Assembly (NCBI RefSeq): GCF_051401765.1
Contig: NW_027480468.1
Span: 248,001-312,000 of the forward strand
Length of the DNA: 64,000 nucleotides
Reading direction: 5' to 3'
DNA from: Calliopsis andreniformis
Taxonomy: Eukaryota > Arthropoda > Insecta > Hymenoptera > Andrenidae
The notes beneath the pieces were generated by a model. The model saw only the letters and a list, made by a program, of their open reading frames with translations. It was not told where the DNA came from and made no database searches. Below are positions 13,890 through 27,238 of the stretch, in pieces. Position 1 is the stretch's first letter; each line of letters opens with the position of its first letter. Made by a program: the position numbers and the translations under genes.

Positions 13890-15678
13890 TCAATACTCAA
13901 TCCTCAATCGTCAGCCTTCAATCCTCAATACTCAATCTTCAATCCTCAATCCTCAATCCTCAATCCTCAATCCTCATTCTTCAATCCTCAATACCCAATC
14001 CTCAATCTTCAATCCTCAACCCTCAATCCTCAATTCTCAATCCTCAATCCTCAGTCCTCAGTCCTCAAACCTCAATCCTCAACACTCAGCCCTCATCCTC
14101 AATCCTCAATCCTCAATCCTCAATCCTCAATCCTCAATCTTCAATCCTCAATACTCAATCTTCAATCCTCAATCCTCAATCCTCAATCCTCAACCTTCAT
14201 TCCTTAATCCTCAATCCTCAATACTCAATCCTCATTCTTCAATCATCTGTACCGAATACTCAATCTTCAATCCTGAATTCTCAATCATCAATCCTCAGTC
14301 CTCAGTCCTCAAACCTCAATCCTCAACCCTCAGCCCTCATCGTCAATCCTCAATCCTCAATCCTCAATCCTCAATCTTCAATCCTCAATACTCAAAACTT
14401 CAATCCTCAATCCTCAATCCTCAATCCTCAATCCTCATTCCTCAATCGTCGGTCTTCAATCCTCAATACTCAATCTTCAATCCTCAATCCTCAATCCTCA
14501 ATCCTCAATACTCAATCTTCAATCCTCAATAACCAGTACTCAATCTTCAATCCTCAATCCTCAATCCTCAGTTCTCGATCCTCAATCCTCAATCCTCAAT
14601 CGTCAATTCTCAATCCTCAATCCTCAGTCCTCAGTCCTCAATACACAATCTTCAATCCTCAATCTTCAATCCTCAACCCTCAATCCCCATTCCTCAATCC
14701 TCAATACCCAATCCTCAATCTTCAATCCTCAATCCTCAATCCTCAATTCTCAACCCTCAATCCGCAGACCTCAGTCCTCAACCCTCAATCCTCAACCCTC
14801 AGCCCTCATCCTCAATCCTCAATCCTCAATCATCAATACTCAATCCTCAATCGTCAGCCTTCAATCCTCAATACTCAATCTTCAATCCTCAATCCTCAAT
14901 CCTCAATCCTCAATCCTCATTCTTCAATCCTCAATACCCAATCCTCAATCTTCAATCCTCAACCCTCAATCCTCAATTCTCAATCCTCAATCCTCAGTCC
15001 TCAGTCCTCAAACCTCAATCCTCAACACTCAGCCCTCATCCTCAATCCTCAATCCTCAATCCTCAATCCTCAATCCTCAATCTTCAATCCTCAATACTCA
15101 ATCTTCAATCCTCAATCCTCAATCCTCAATCCTCAACCTTCATTCCTTAATCCTCAATCCTCAATACTCAATCCTCATTCTTCAATCATCTGTACCGAAT
15201 ACTCAATCTGCAATCCTGAATTCTCAATCATCAATCCTCAGTCCTCAGTCCTCAAACCTCAATCCTCAACCCTCAGCCCTCATCGTCAATCCTCAATCCT
15301 CAATCCTCAATCCTCAATCTTCAATCCTCAATACTCAAAACTTCAATCCTCAATCCTCAATCCTCAATCCTCAATCCTCATTCCTCAATCGTCGGTCTTC
15401 AATCCTCAATACTCAATCTTCAATCCTCAATCCTCAATCCTCAATCCTCAATACTCAATCTTCAATCCTCAATAACCAGTACTCAATCTTCAATCCTCAA
15501 TCCTCAATCCTCAGTTCTCGATCCTCAATCCTCAATCCTCAATCGTCAATTCTCAATCCTCAATCCTCAGTCCTCAGTCCTCAATACACAATCTTCAATC
15601 CTCAATCTTCAATCCTCAACCCTCAATCCCCATTCCTCAATCCTCAATACCCAGTCCTCAATCTTCAATCCTCAATCC
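13890..15678 (+). repeat. 943-bp tandem duplication with more distant copies
   Basis: 13890-14735 matches 14833-15678, tied by the rare CAACCTTCATTCCTTAATCC at 14191 and 15134. The same segment recurs at about 24370-25215 (offset 10480) and, in part, at about 58440-58800. The second copy has a private CAATCTGCAATCCTG. Confidence 0.87.
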
Positions 15679-16155
15679 TCAACCCTCAGCCCTCATCCAC
15701 AATCCTCAAACCTCAATCTTCAATCCTCAATCCTCAATCCTCAATACCCAATCTTCAATCCTCAATCCTCAGTCCTCAAACCACAATTCTGAAACCTCAA
15801 TCCTGAATCCTCAATCTTCAATCCTCAATCCCCAATCCTCAGTCTTCAATCCTCAATCTTCAATCCTCAATCCTCAATCCACAATCTTCAATCCTCAATA
15901 CTCAATATTCAGTCCTCTATCCTCAATCCTCAATCCTCAATCCTCAATCCTCAATCCTCAATTTTCAATCCTCAATTTTCAATCTTCAATACTCAATCTC
16001 CAATCCTCAATCCTCAATACCTTAATCCTCAATTCTCATTCTTCAATCCTCAGTACCGAATCCACAATCTTCAATCCTGAATCCTCAATCCTCAGTTCTC
16101 AATCCTGAATCCTCAATCCTGAATCCTCAAGCTTCAGCCCTCAGTCCTCAACAAT

Positions 16156-16295
16156 CAGTTGTCAATCCCCAATCCTCAATAGAATATCCTCAATTCACAG
16201 TTTTCAATACTCATTACTCAATCTGCAATCTTCAGATCTCTATCCACAAACATCAATTCTCATCACTCAACACTCAATACTCAGTCCCCAATCCT
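16156..16295 (+). repeat. Anchor core 12, family B (CACAGTTTTC subtype)
   Basis: It shares CACAGTTTTC with the B cores at 25735, 57605 and 58900. The 748-bp then 616-bp spacing that follows is repeated exactly after 25735 and 58900. Confidence 0.9.
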
Positions 16296-16903
16296 CAAGC
16301 TTCAAACCTAAATCCTCAATCCTCAATCATCAATCCTCAATCTTCAATCCTCAATACTCAATCTTCAATCCTCAACCCTCAATCCTCAATCCTCAATCAC
16401 CAATCCTCAATCCTGAAACCTCAATCCTCAATCGTCAATCTTCAATCCTCAATCCTCAATCCTAAATCCTCAGTCCCCAAACCTCAATCCTCAATCTTCC
16501 ATCCTCAATTCTCAATCTTCAATCCTCAATCCTCAATACTCAATCCGCAATCCTCAATTCTCAACCGTCAGCCTTCAATCCTCAATACTCAATCTTCAAT
16601 CCTCAATCCTCAATCCTCAATCCTCAATCCTCAACCTTCAATCCTCAATACCCAATCCTCAATCTTGAATCCTCAATCCTCAATCCTCAATTCTCAATCC
16701 TCAATCCTCAATCCTCAGCCCTCAGACCTCAGTCCTCAATCCTCGACCCTCAGCCCTCATCCTCAATGCTCAATCCTCAATCCTCAACCCTCAATCTTCA
16801 ATCCTCAATACTCAATCTTCAATCCTCAATCCTCAGTCCTCAAACATCAATTCCGAATCCTCAATCCTGAATCCTCAATCTTCGGCACTCAGTCCTCAAC
16901 AAT

Positions 16904-17043
16904 CAGTTGTCAATCCTCAATCCTCAATAGAATATCCCCAGTTCAGGGTTTTCAATACGCAATACTCAATCTGCAATCGTCAAATCTCTATGCACAAACA
17001 TCAATTCTCATCACTCAAGCCTCAACACTCAGTCCCAAATCCG
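16904..17043 (+). repeat. Anchor core 13, family A (TTCAGGG subtype)
   Basis: It has CAGGGTTTTC and CCGCAACCTTC, shared only with the cores at 26483 and 59648. The next core is 616 bp downstream. Confidence 0.9.
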
Positions 17044-17519
17044 CAACCTTCAATCCTCAATCCTCAATCCTCAATCCTCAATCCTCAATCCTCAATCATC
17101 AATCTTCAATCCTCAATACTCAATCTTCTATCCTCAATCCTCAATCCTCAATCCTCAATCCTCAATCCTCAATATTCAATCCTCGATCCTCAATCCACAA
17201 TCCTCAGTACCAAATCCTCAATCTTCAATCCTCAATCCTCAACCCTCAATCTTCAATCCTCGATACTCAATCTTCAATCCTCAATCCTCAATCCTCAATA
17301 CTCAATCCTCATTCTTCGATCCTCAATACCCAATCCTCAATCTTCAATCCTCAATCCTCAATCCTCAATCCTCAATCCTCAATCCTCAACCGTCAATGTT
17401 CAATCCGCAACACCCAATCCTCAATCTTCAAACCTCAATCCTCAATCCTCAATCCTCAAACCTCAATCCTGAATCCTCAATACTGAATCCTCAATCTTCA
17501 GCCCTCAGTCCTCAACAAT

Positions 17520-17659
17520 CAGTTGTCAATCCTCAATCCTCAATAGAATATCCCCAGTTCAGAGTTTTCAATACGCAATACTCAATCTGCAATCGTCAAA
17601 TCTCTATGCACAAACATCAGTTCTCATCACTCAAGCCTCAACACTCAGTCCCAAATCCG
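17520..17659 (+). repeat. Anchor core 14, family A body on a C-type approach
   Basis: The upstream sequence (GAATCCTCAATACTGAATCC then CTTCAGCCCTCAG) matches the approach to the C cores at 27099 and 60264. From GAATATCCCCAG onward the core is family A. This looks like a crossover or conversion inside the core. It also has CATCAGTTCTC. Confidence 0.85.
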
Positions 17660-19238
17660 CAACATTCAATCCTCAATCCTCAATCCTCAATCCTCAATCC
17701 TCAATCCTCAATCTTCAATCCTCAATACTCAATCTTCAATCATCTGTACCGAATACTCAATCTTCAATCCTGAATTCTCAATCCTCAATCCTCAGTCCTC
17801 AGTCCTCAAACCTCAATCCTCAATCTTCAATCCTCAATCTTGAATCCTCAATCCTCAATCCTCAATTCTCAATCCTCAATCCTCAATCCTCAGCCCTCAG
17901 ACCTCAAACCTCAATCCTCGACCCTCAGCCCTCATCCTCAATGCTCAATCCTCAATCCTCAATCCTCAATCTTCAATCCTCAATACTCAATCTTCAATCC
18001 TCAATCCTCGATACTCAATCTTCAATCCTCAATCCTCAATCCTCAATCCCCAATCCTCATTCTTCGATCCTCAATCCTCAATCCTCAATCCTCAATCTTC
18101 AATCCTCAATACTCAATCTTCAATCCTCAATACTCAATATTCAATCCTCAGTCCTCAATCCTCGATCCTCAATCCTCAATCCTCAATCGTCTATCTCAAA
18201 TCCTGAATACTCAATCTTCAATCCTCAATACTCGATACTCAATCCTCAATCCTCATTCTTCAATCCTCAACACCCAATCCTCAATCTTCAATCCTAAATC
18301 CTCAATCCTGAATTCTCAATCCTCAATCTTCAGTCCTCAGTCCTCAAACCTCAATCCTCAACCCTCAGCCCTCATCCTCAATCCTCAATCCTCAATCCTC
18401 AATCCTCAATCTTCAATCCTCAATACTCAAACTTCAATCCACAATCCTCAATCCTCAATCCTCAATCCTCAATCCTCATCGTCAGTCTTCAATCCTCAAT
18501 ACTCAATCTTCAATCCTCAATCCTCAATCCTCAATCCTCAGTACTCAATCTTCAATCCTCAGTAACCAATACTCAATCTTCAATCCTCAATCCTCAATCC
18601 TCAATTCTCGATCCTCAACCCTCAATCCTGAATCGTCAATTCTCAATCCTCAATCCTCAGTCCTCAGTCCTCAATACACAATCTTCAATCCTCAATCTTC
18701 AATCCTCAATCATCAATCCCCATTCCTCAATCCTCAATACCCAGTCCTCAATCTTCAATCCTCAATCCTCAGTCCTCAATTCTCAATCCTCAATCCTCAG
18801 TCCTCAGTCCTCAAACCTCAATCCTCAACCCTCAGCCCTCATCCTCAACCCTCAATCCTCAATCTTCAATCCTCAATCCTCAATCCTCAATACCCAATCT
18901 TCAATCCTCAATCCTCAGTCCTCAAACCACAATTCTGAAACCTCAATCCTGAATCCTCAATCTTCAATCCTCAATCCCCAATCCTAAATCTTCAATCCTC
19001 AATCCTCAATCCTCAATCCTCAATCCTCAATCTTCAATCCTCAATACTCAATATTCAATCCTCTATCCTCAATCCTCAATCCTCAATCCTCAATCCTCAA
19101 TCCTCAATTTTCAATCCTCAATACTCAATCTGCAATCCTCAATCCTCAATACCTCAATCCTCAATCATCAGCCCTCAAACATCAATTCCGAATCCTCAAT
19201 CCTGAATCCTCAATCTTCGGCACTCAGTCCTCAACAAT

Positions 19239-19378
19239 CAGTTGTCAATCCTCAATCCTCAATAGAATATCCCCAGTTCAGAGTTTTCAATACGCAATAC
19301 TCAATCTGCAATCGTCAAATCTCTATGCACAAACATCAATTCTCATCACTCAAGCCTCAACACTCAGTCCCAAATCCT
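19239..19378 (+). repeat. Anchor core 15, family A, shortened downstream
   Basis: The usual CCAAATCCGCAAC end is replaced by CCAAATCCTCAATC, and a C core follows only 441 bp later. The same A-441-C pair occurs at 21663/22104. Confidence 0.88.
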
Positions 19379-19679
19379 CAATCTTCAATCCTCAATTCTC
19401 AATCTTCAATCCTCAATCCTCAATACTCAATCCTCAATCCTCAATCCTCAATCGTCAGCCTTCAATCCTCAATACTCAAGCTTCAATCCTCAATCCTCAA
19501 TCCTCAATCCTCAATCCTCAGCCCTCAATGTTCAATCCGCAATAACTAATCCTCAAACTTCAATCCTCAATCCGCAATCCTCAATCCTCAATCCTCAATC
19601 CTCAATCCTAAGCCCTCAAACCTCAATCCTGAATCCTCAATCCTGAATCCTCAATCTTCAGCCCTCAGTCCTCAACAAT

Positions 19680-19819
19680 CAGTTGTCAATCCTCCATCCT
19701 CAATAGAATATCATCAATTCACAGCTTTCAATACTCAATACTCAACCTGCAATCTTCAAATCTCTATCCACAAACATCAATTCTCATCACTCAACCCTCA
19801 ACGCTCAGTCCCCAATCCT
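19680..19819 (+). repeat. Anchor core 16, family C
   Basis: CTCAACCTGC subtype inside the first copy of the 2424-bp duplication. The next core is 1983 bp downstream. Confidence 0.9.
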
Positions 19820-21662
19820 CAATCTTCAATCCTCAATCCTCAACACTCAGACCCCAATCCTCAATCTTCAATCCTCAATACTCAATCTTCAATCCTCAAT
19901 ACTCAATCGTCAGTCTTCAATCTTCAATACTCAATCTTCAATTCTCAATCCTCAATCCTCAATCCTCATTCTTCAATCCTCAATACCCAATCCTCAATCT
20001 TCAATCGTCAATCCTCAATCCTCAATTCTCAATCCTCAATCCTCAGTCCTCAGTCCTCAAACCTCAATCCTCAACCCTCAGCCCTCATCCTCAATCCTCA
20101 ATCCTCAATCCTCAATCCTCAATCCTCAATCGTCAGTCTTCAATCCTCAATACTCAATCTTCAATCTTCAATCCTCAATCCTCAATCCTCAATCCTCAAT
20201 CCTCGATCTTCAATCCTCAATACCCAAACCTCAATCTTCAATCCTCAATCCTCAATCCTCAATCCTCAATTCTCGATCCTCAATTCTCAATCCTCAATCC
20301 TCAATTCTCAATCCTCAATCCTCAGTCTTCAGTCCTCAATACACAATCTTCAGTCCTCAATCCTCAATCCTCAATCCTCAATCCTCATTCTTCAATCCTC
20401 AATACCCAATCTTCAATCTTCAATCCTCAATCCTCAATCCTCAATCCTCAATTCTCAACCCTCAATCCTCAGTCCTCAGTCCTCAAACCTCAATCCTCAA
20501 CCCTCAGCCCTCATTCTCAATCCTCAATCCTCAATTCTCAATCCTCAATCCTCAATCCTCAGTCCTCAAACCTCAATCCTCAACCCTCAGCCCTCATCGT
20601 CAATCCTCAATCGTCAGCCTTCAATCCTCAATACTCAATCTTCAATCCTCAATCCTCAATCCTCAATCCTCAATCCTCAACCTTCAATCCTCAATACCCA
20701 ATCCTCAATCTTGAATCCTCAATCCTCAATCCTCAATTCTCAATCCTCAATCTTCAGTCCTCAGTCCTCAAACCTCAATCCTCAACCCTCAGCCCTCATC
20801 CTCAATCCTCAATCCTCAATCCTCAATCCTCAATCTTCAATCCTCAATACTCAAACTTCAATCCACAATCCTCAATCCTCAATCCTCAATCCTCAATCCT
20901 CATCGTCAGTCTTCAATCCTCAATACTCAATCTTCAATCCTCAATCCTCAATCCTCAATCCTCAGTACTCAATCTTCAATCCTCAGTAACCAATACTCAA
21001 TCTTCAATCCTCAATCCTCAATCCTCAATTCTCGATCCTCAACCCTCAATCCTGAATCGTCAATTCTCAATCCTCAATCCTCAGTCCTCAGTCCTCAATA
21101 CACAATCTTCAATCCTCAATCTTCAATCCTCAATCATCAATCCCCATTCCTCAATCCTCAATACCCAGTCCTCAATCTTCAATCCTCAATCCTCAGTCCT
21201 CAATTCTCAATCCTCAATCCTCAGTCCTCAGTCCTCAAACCTCAATCCTCAACCCTCAGCCCTCATCCTCAACCCTCAATCCTCAATCTTCAATCCTCAA
21301 TCCTCAATCCTCAATACCCAATCTTCAATCCTCAATCCTCAGTCCTCAAACCACAATTCTGAAACCTCAATCCTGAATCCTCAATCTTCAATCCTCAATC
21401 CCCAATCCTAAATCTTCAATCCTCAATCCTCAATCCTCAATCCTCAATCCTCAATCTTCAATCCTCAATACTCAATATTCAATCCTCTATCCTCAATCCT
21501 CAATCCTCAATCCTCAATCCTCAATCCTCAATTTTCAATCCTCAATACTCAATCTGCAATCCTCAATCCTCAATACCTCAATCCTCAATCATCAGCCCTC
21601 AAACATCAATTCCGAATCCTCAATCCTGAATCCTCAATCTTCGGCACTCAGTCCTCAACAAT

Positions 21663-21802
21663 CAGTTGTCAATCCTCAATCCTCAATAGAATATCCCCAG
21701 TTCAGAGTTTTCAATACGCAATACTCAATCTGCAATCGTCAAATCTCTATGCACAAACATCAATTCTCATCACTCAAGCCTCAACACTCAGTCCCAAATC
21801 CT
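21663..21802 (+). repeat. Anchor core 17, family A, shortened downstream
   Basis: Copy of core 15, exactly 2424 bp downstream. Confidence 0.9.
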
Positions 21803-22103
21803 CAATCTTCAATCCTCAATTCTCAATCTTCAATCCTCAATCCTCCATACTCAATCCTCAATCCTCAATCCTCAATCGTCAGCCTTCAATCCTCAATACT
21901 CAAGCTTCAATCCTCAATCCTCAATCCTCAATCCTCAATCCTCAGCCCTCAATGTTCAATCCGCAATAACTAATCCTCAAACTTCAATCCTCAATCCGCA
22001 ATCCTCAATCCTCAATCCTCAATCCTCAATCCTAAGCCCTCAAACCTCAATCCTGAATCCTCAATCCTGAATCCTCAATCTTCAGCCCTCAGTCCTCAAC
22101 AAT

Positions 22104-22243
22104 CAGTTGTCAATCCTCCATCCTCAATAGAATATCATCAATTCACAGCTTTCAATACTCAATACTCAACCTGCAATCTTCAAATCTCTATCCACAAACA
22201 TCAATTCTCATCACTCAACCCTCAACGCTCAGTCCCCAATCCT
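22104..22243 (+). repeat. Anchor core 18, family C
   Basis: Copy of core 16, exactly 2424 bp downstream. The next core is 3631 bp away. Confidence 0.9.
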
Positions 22244-25200
22244 CAATCTTCAATCCTCAATCCTCAACACTCAGACCCCAATCCTCAATCTTCAATCCTC
22301 AATACTCAATCTTCAATCCTCAATACTCAATCGTCAGTCTTCAATCTTCAATACTCAATCTTCAATTCTCAATCCTCAATCCTCAATCCTCATTCTTCAA
22401 TCCTCAATACCCAATCCTCAATCTTCAATCGTCAATCCTCAATCCTCAATTCTCAATCCTCAATCCTCAGTCCTCAGTCCTCAAACCTCAATCCTCAACC
22501 CTCAGCCCTCATCCTCAATCCTCAATCCTCAATCCTCAATCCTCAATCCTCAATCGTCAGTCTTCAATCCTCAATACTCAATCTTCAATCTTCAATCCTC
22601 AATCCTCAATCCTCAATCCTCAATCCTCGATCTTCAATCCTCAATACCCAAACCTCAATCTTCAATCCTCAATCCTCAATCCTCAATCCTCAATTCTCGA
22701 TCCTCAATTCTCAATCCTCAATCCTCAATTCTCAATCCTCAATCCTCAGTCTTCAGTCCTCAATACACAATCTTCAGTCCTCAATCCTCAATCCTCAATC
22801 CTCAATCCTCATTCTTCAATCCTCAATACCCAATCTTCAATCTTCAATCCTCAATCCTCAATCCTCAATCCTCAATTCTCAACCCTCAATCCTCAGTCCT
22901 CAGTCCTCAAACCTCAATCCTCAACCCTCAGCCCTCATTCTCAATCCTCAATCCTCAATTCTCAATCCTCAATCCTCAATCCTCAGTCCTCAAACCTCAA
23001 TCCTCAACCCTCAGCCCTCATCGTCAATCCTCAATCGTCAGCCTTCAATCCTCAATACTCAATCTTCAATCCTCAATCCTCAATCCTCAATCCTCAATCC
23101 CCATTCTTCAATCCTCAATATCCAATCCTCAATCTTCAATCCTCAACCCTCAATCCTCAATTCTCAATCCTCAATCCTCAGTCCTCAGTCCTCAAACCTC
23201 AATCCTCAACACTCAGCCCTCATCCTCAATCCTCAATCCTCAATCCTCAATCCTCAATCCTCAATCTTCAATCCTCAATACTCAATCTTCAATCCTCAAT
23301 CCTCAATCCTCAATCCTCAACCTTCATTCCTCAATCCTCAATCCTCAATACTCAATCCCCATTCTTCAATCATCTGTAACGAATACTCAATCTTCAATCC
23401 TGAATTCTCAATCCTCAATCCTCAGTCCTCAGTCCTCAAACCTCAATCCTCAACCCTCAGCCCTCATACTCAATCCTCAATCCTCAATCCTCAATCCTCA
23501 ATCTTCAATCCTCAATACTCAAACTTCAATCCTCAATCCTCAATCCTCAATCCTCAATCCTCATTCCTCAATCGTCGGTCTTCAATCCTCAATACTCCAT
23601 CTTCAATCCTCAATCCTCAATCCTCAATCCTCAATACTCAATCTTCAATCCTCAATAACCAGTACTCAATCTTCAATCCTCAATCCTCAATCCTCAATTC
23701 TCGATCCCCAATCCTCAATCCTCAATCGTCAATTCTCAATCCTCAATCCTCAGTCCTCAGTCCTCAATACACAATCTTCAATCCTCAATCTTCAATCCTC
23801 AACCCTCAATCCCCATTCCTCAATCCTCAATACCCAGTCCTCAATCTTCAATCCTCAATCCTCAATCCTCAATTCTCAATCCTCAATCCTCAGTCCTCAG
23901 TCCTCAACCCTCAATCCTCAACCCTCAGCCCTCATCCTCAATCCTCAAACCTCAATCTTCAATCCTCAATCCTCAATCCTCAATACTCAAACCTCAGTCT
24001 TCAATCCTCAATCCTCAATCCTCAATCCTCAATTCTCGATCCTCAATTCTCAATCCTCAATCCTCAATTCTCAATCCTCAATCCTCAGTCTTCAGTCCTC
24101 AATACACAATCTTCAGTCCTCAATCCTCAATCCTCAATCCTCAATCCTCATTCTTCAATCCTCAATACCCAATCTTCAATCTTCAATCCTCAATCCTCAA
24201 TCCTCAATTCTCAACCCTCAATCCTCAGTCCTCATTCCTCAAACCTCAATCCTCAACCCTCAGCCCTCATCCTCAATCCTCAATCCTCAATTCTCAATCC
24301 TCAATCCTCAATCCTCTGTCCTCAAACCTCAATCCTCAACCCTCAGCCCTCATCGTCAATCCTCAATACTCAATCCTCAATCGTCAGCCTTCAATCCTCA
24401 ATACTCAATCTTCAATCCTCAATCCTCAATCCTCAATCCTCAATCCTCAATCCTCATTCTTCAATCCTCAATACCCAATCCTCAATCTTCAATCCTCAAC
24501 CCTCAATCCTCAATTCTCAATCCTCAATCCTCAGTCCTCAGTCCTCAAACCTCAATCCTCAACACTCAGCCCTCATCCTCAATCCTCAATCCTCAATCCT
24601 CAATCCTCAATCCTCAATCTTCAATCCTCAATACTCAATCTTCAATCCTCAATCCTCAATCCTCAATCCTCAACCTTCATTCCTTAATCCTCAATCCTCA
24701 ATACTCAATCCTCATTCTTCAATCATCTGTACCGAATACTCAATCTTCAATCCTGAATTCTCAATCATCAATCCTCAGTCCTCAGTCCTCAAACCTCAAT
24801 CCTCAACCCTCAGCCCTCATCGTCAATCCTCAATCCTCAATCCTCAATCCTCAATCTTCAATCCTCAATACTCAAAACTTCAATCCTCAATCCTCAATCC
24901 TCAATCCTCAATCCTCATTCCTCAATCGTCGGTCTTCAATCCTCAATACTCAATCTTCAATCCTCAATCCTCAATCCTCAATCCTCAATACTCAATCTTC
25001 AATCCTCAATAACCAGTACTCAATCTTCAATCCTCAATCCTCAATCCTCAATTCTCGATCCTCAATCCTCAATCCTCAATCGTCAATTCTCAATCCTCAA
25101 TCCTCAGTCCTCAGTCCTCAATACACAATCTTCAATCCTCAATCTTCAATCCTCAACCCTCAATCCCCATTCCTCAATCCTCAATACCCAGTCCTCAATC

Positions 25201-25734
25201 TTCAATCCTCAATCCTCAATCCTCAATTCTCAACCCTCAATCCGCAGACCTCAGTCCTCAACCCTCAATCCTCAACCCTCAGCCCTCATCCACAATCCTC
25301 AAACCTCAATCTTCAATCCTCAATCCTCAATCCTCAATACCCAATCATCAATCCTCAATCCTCAGTCCTCAAACCACAATTCTGAAACCTCAATCCTGAA
25401 TCCTCAATCTTCAATCCTCAATCCCCAATCCTCAGTCTTCAATCCTCAATCTTCAATCCTCAATCCTCAATCCACAATCTTCAATCCTCAATACTCAATA
25501 TTCAGTCCTCTATCCTCAATCCTCAATCCTCAATCGTCAATCCTCAATCCTCAATTTTCAATCTTCAATACTCAATCTCCAATCCTCAATCCTCAATACC
25601 TTAATCCTCAATTCTCATTCTTCAATCCTCAGTACCGAATCCACAATCTTCAATCCTGAATCCTCAATCCTCAGTTCTCAATCCTGAATCCTCAATCCTG
25701 AATCCTCAAGCTTCAGCCCTCAGTCCTCAACAAT

Positions 25735-25874
25735 CAGTTGTCAATCCCCAATCCTCAATAGAATATCCTCAATTCACAGTTTTCAATACTCATTACTCAA
25801 TCTGCAATCTTCAGATCTCTATCCACAAACATCAATTCTCATCACTCAACACTCAATACTCAGTCCCCAATCCT
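25735..25874 (+). repeat. Anchor core 19, family B (CACAGTTTTC subtype)
   Basis: It lies 9579 bp after core 12 and 33165 bp before core 40. The 748-bp spacing to the next core is identical in all three places. Confidence 0.9.
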
Positions 25875-26482
25875 CAAGCTTCAAACCTAAATCCTCAATC
25901 CTCAATCATCAATCCTCAATCTTCAATCCTCAATACTCAATCTTCAATCCTCAACCCTCAATCCTCAATCCTCAATCACCAATCCTCAATCCTGAAACCT
26001 CAATCCTCAATCGTCAATGTTCAATCCTCAATCCTCAATCCTAAATCCTCAGTCCCCAAACCTCAATCCTCAATCTTCAATCCTCAATTCTCAATCTTCA
26101 ATCCTCAATCCTCAATACTCAATCCGCAATCCTCAATCCTCAACCGTCAGCCTTCAATCCTCAATACTCAATCTTCAATCCTTAATCCTCAATCCTCAAT
26201 CCTCAATCCTCAACCTTCAATCCTCAATACCCAATCCTCAATCTTGAATCCTCAATCCTCAATCCTCAATTCTCAATCCTCAATCCTCAATCCTCAGCCC
26301 TCAGACCTCAGTCCTCAATCCTCGACCCTCAGCCCTCATCCTCAATGCTCAATCCTCAATCCTCAATCCTCAATCTTCAATCCTCAATACTCAATCTTCA
26401 ATCCTCAATCCTCAGTCCTCAAACATCAATTCCGAATCCTCAATCCTGAATCCTCAATCTTCGGCACTCAGTCCTCAACAAT

Positions 26483-26622
26483 CAGTTGTCAATCCTCAAT
26501 CCTCAATAGAATATCCCCAGTTCAGGGTTTTCAATACGCAATACTCAATCTGCAATCGTCAAATCTCTATGCACAAACATCAATTCTCATCACTCAAGCC
26601 TCAACACTCAGTCCCAAATCCG
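26483..26622 (+). repeat. Anchor core 20, family A (TTCAGGG subtype)
   Basis: Copy of core 13 at +9579. The next core is 616 bp downstream. Confidence 0.9.
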
Positions 26623-27098
26623 CAACCTTCAATCCTCAATCCTCAATCCTCAATCCTCAATCCTCAATCCTCAATCATCAATCTTCAATCCTCAATACTC
26701 AATCTTCTATCCTCAATCCTCAATCCTCAATCCTCAATCCTCAATCCTCAATATTCAATCCTCGATCCTCAATCCACAATCCTCAGTACCAAATCCTCAA
26801 TCTTCAATTCTTAATCCTCAACCCTCAATCTTCAATCCTCGATACTCAATCTTCAATCCTCAATCCTCAATCCTCAATACTCAATCCTCATTCTTCGATC
26901 CTCAATACCCAATCCTCAATCTTCAATCCTCTATCCTCAATCCTCAATCCTCAATCCTCAATCCTCAACCGTCAATGTTCAATCCGCAACACCCAATCCT
27001 CAATCTTCAAACCTCAATCCTCAATCCTCAATCCTCAAACCTCAATCCTGAATCCTCAATACTGAATCCTCAATCTTCAGCCCTCAGTCCTCAACAAT

Positions 27099-27238
27099 CA
27101 GTTGTCAATCCTCAATCCTCAGTAGAATATCATCAATTCACAGATTTCAATACTCAATACTCAGCCTGCAATCTTCAAATCTCTATCCACAAACATAAAT
27201 TCTCATCACTCAACCCTCAACACTCAGTCCCCAATCCT
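27099..27238 (+). repeat. Anchor core 21, family C variant
   Basis: Variant with CTCAGTAGAATATC, CACAGATTTC, CTCAGCCTGC and CATAAATTC. The core at 60264 shares all but the GATTTC change. The next core is 1768 bp downstream. Confidence 0.9.

Larger units (their letters stand above)
15660..17545 (+). repeat. 1.9-kb block, copy 1 (partner at 25.3-27.1 kb)
   Basis: It matches about 25253-27124 at offset 9593, becoming 9579 after a 14-nt length difference near 15.96 kb. It includes cores 12 and 13. The match ends inside core 14, where this copy switches to family A sequence. Confidence 0.87.
18311..20675 (+). repeat. 2424-bp tandem duplication, copy 1
   Basis: It matches 20735-23099 at a constant offset of 2424, including the A-441-C core pair and the GCCCTCATTCTCAATCC and CTCATCGTCAG variants. 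I noticed only scattered single-base differences, for example CAATACTC versus CCATACTC at 19422/21846. Confidence 0.9.
20735..23099 (+). repeat. 2424-bp tandem duplication, copy 2
   Basis: Second copy. It diverges from copy 1 at about 23100, where CCCCATTCTTC replaces CAACCTTCAATCC. Confidence 0.9.
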
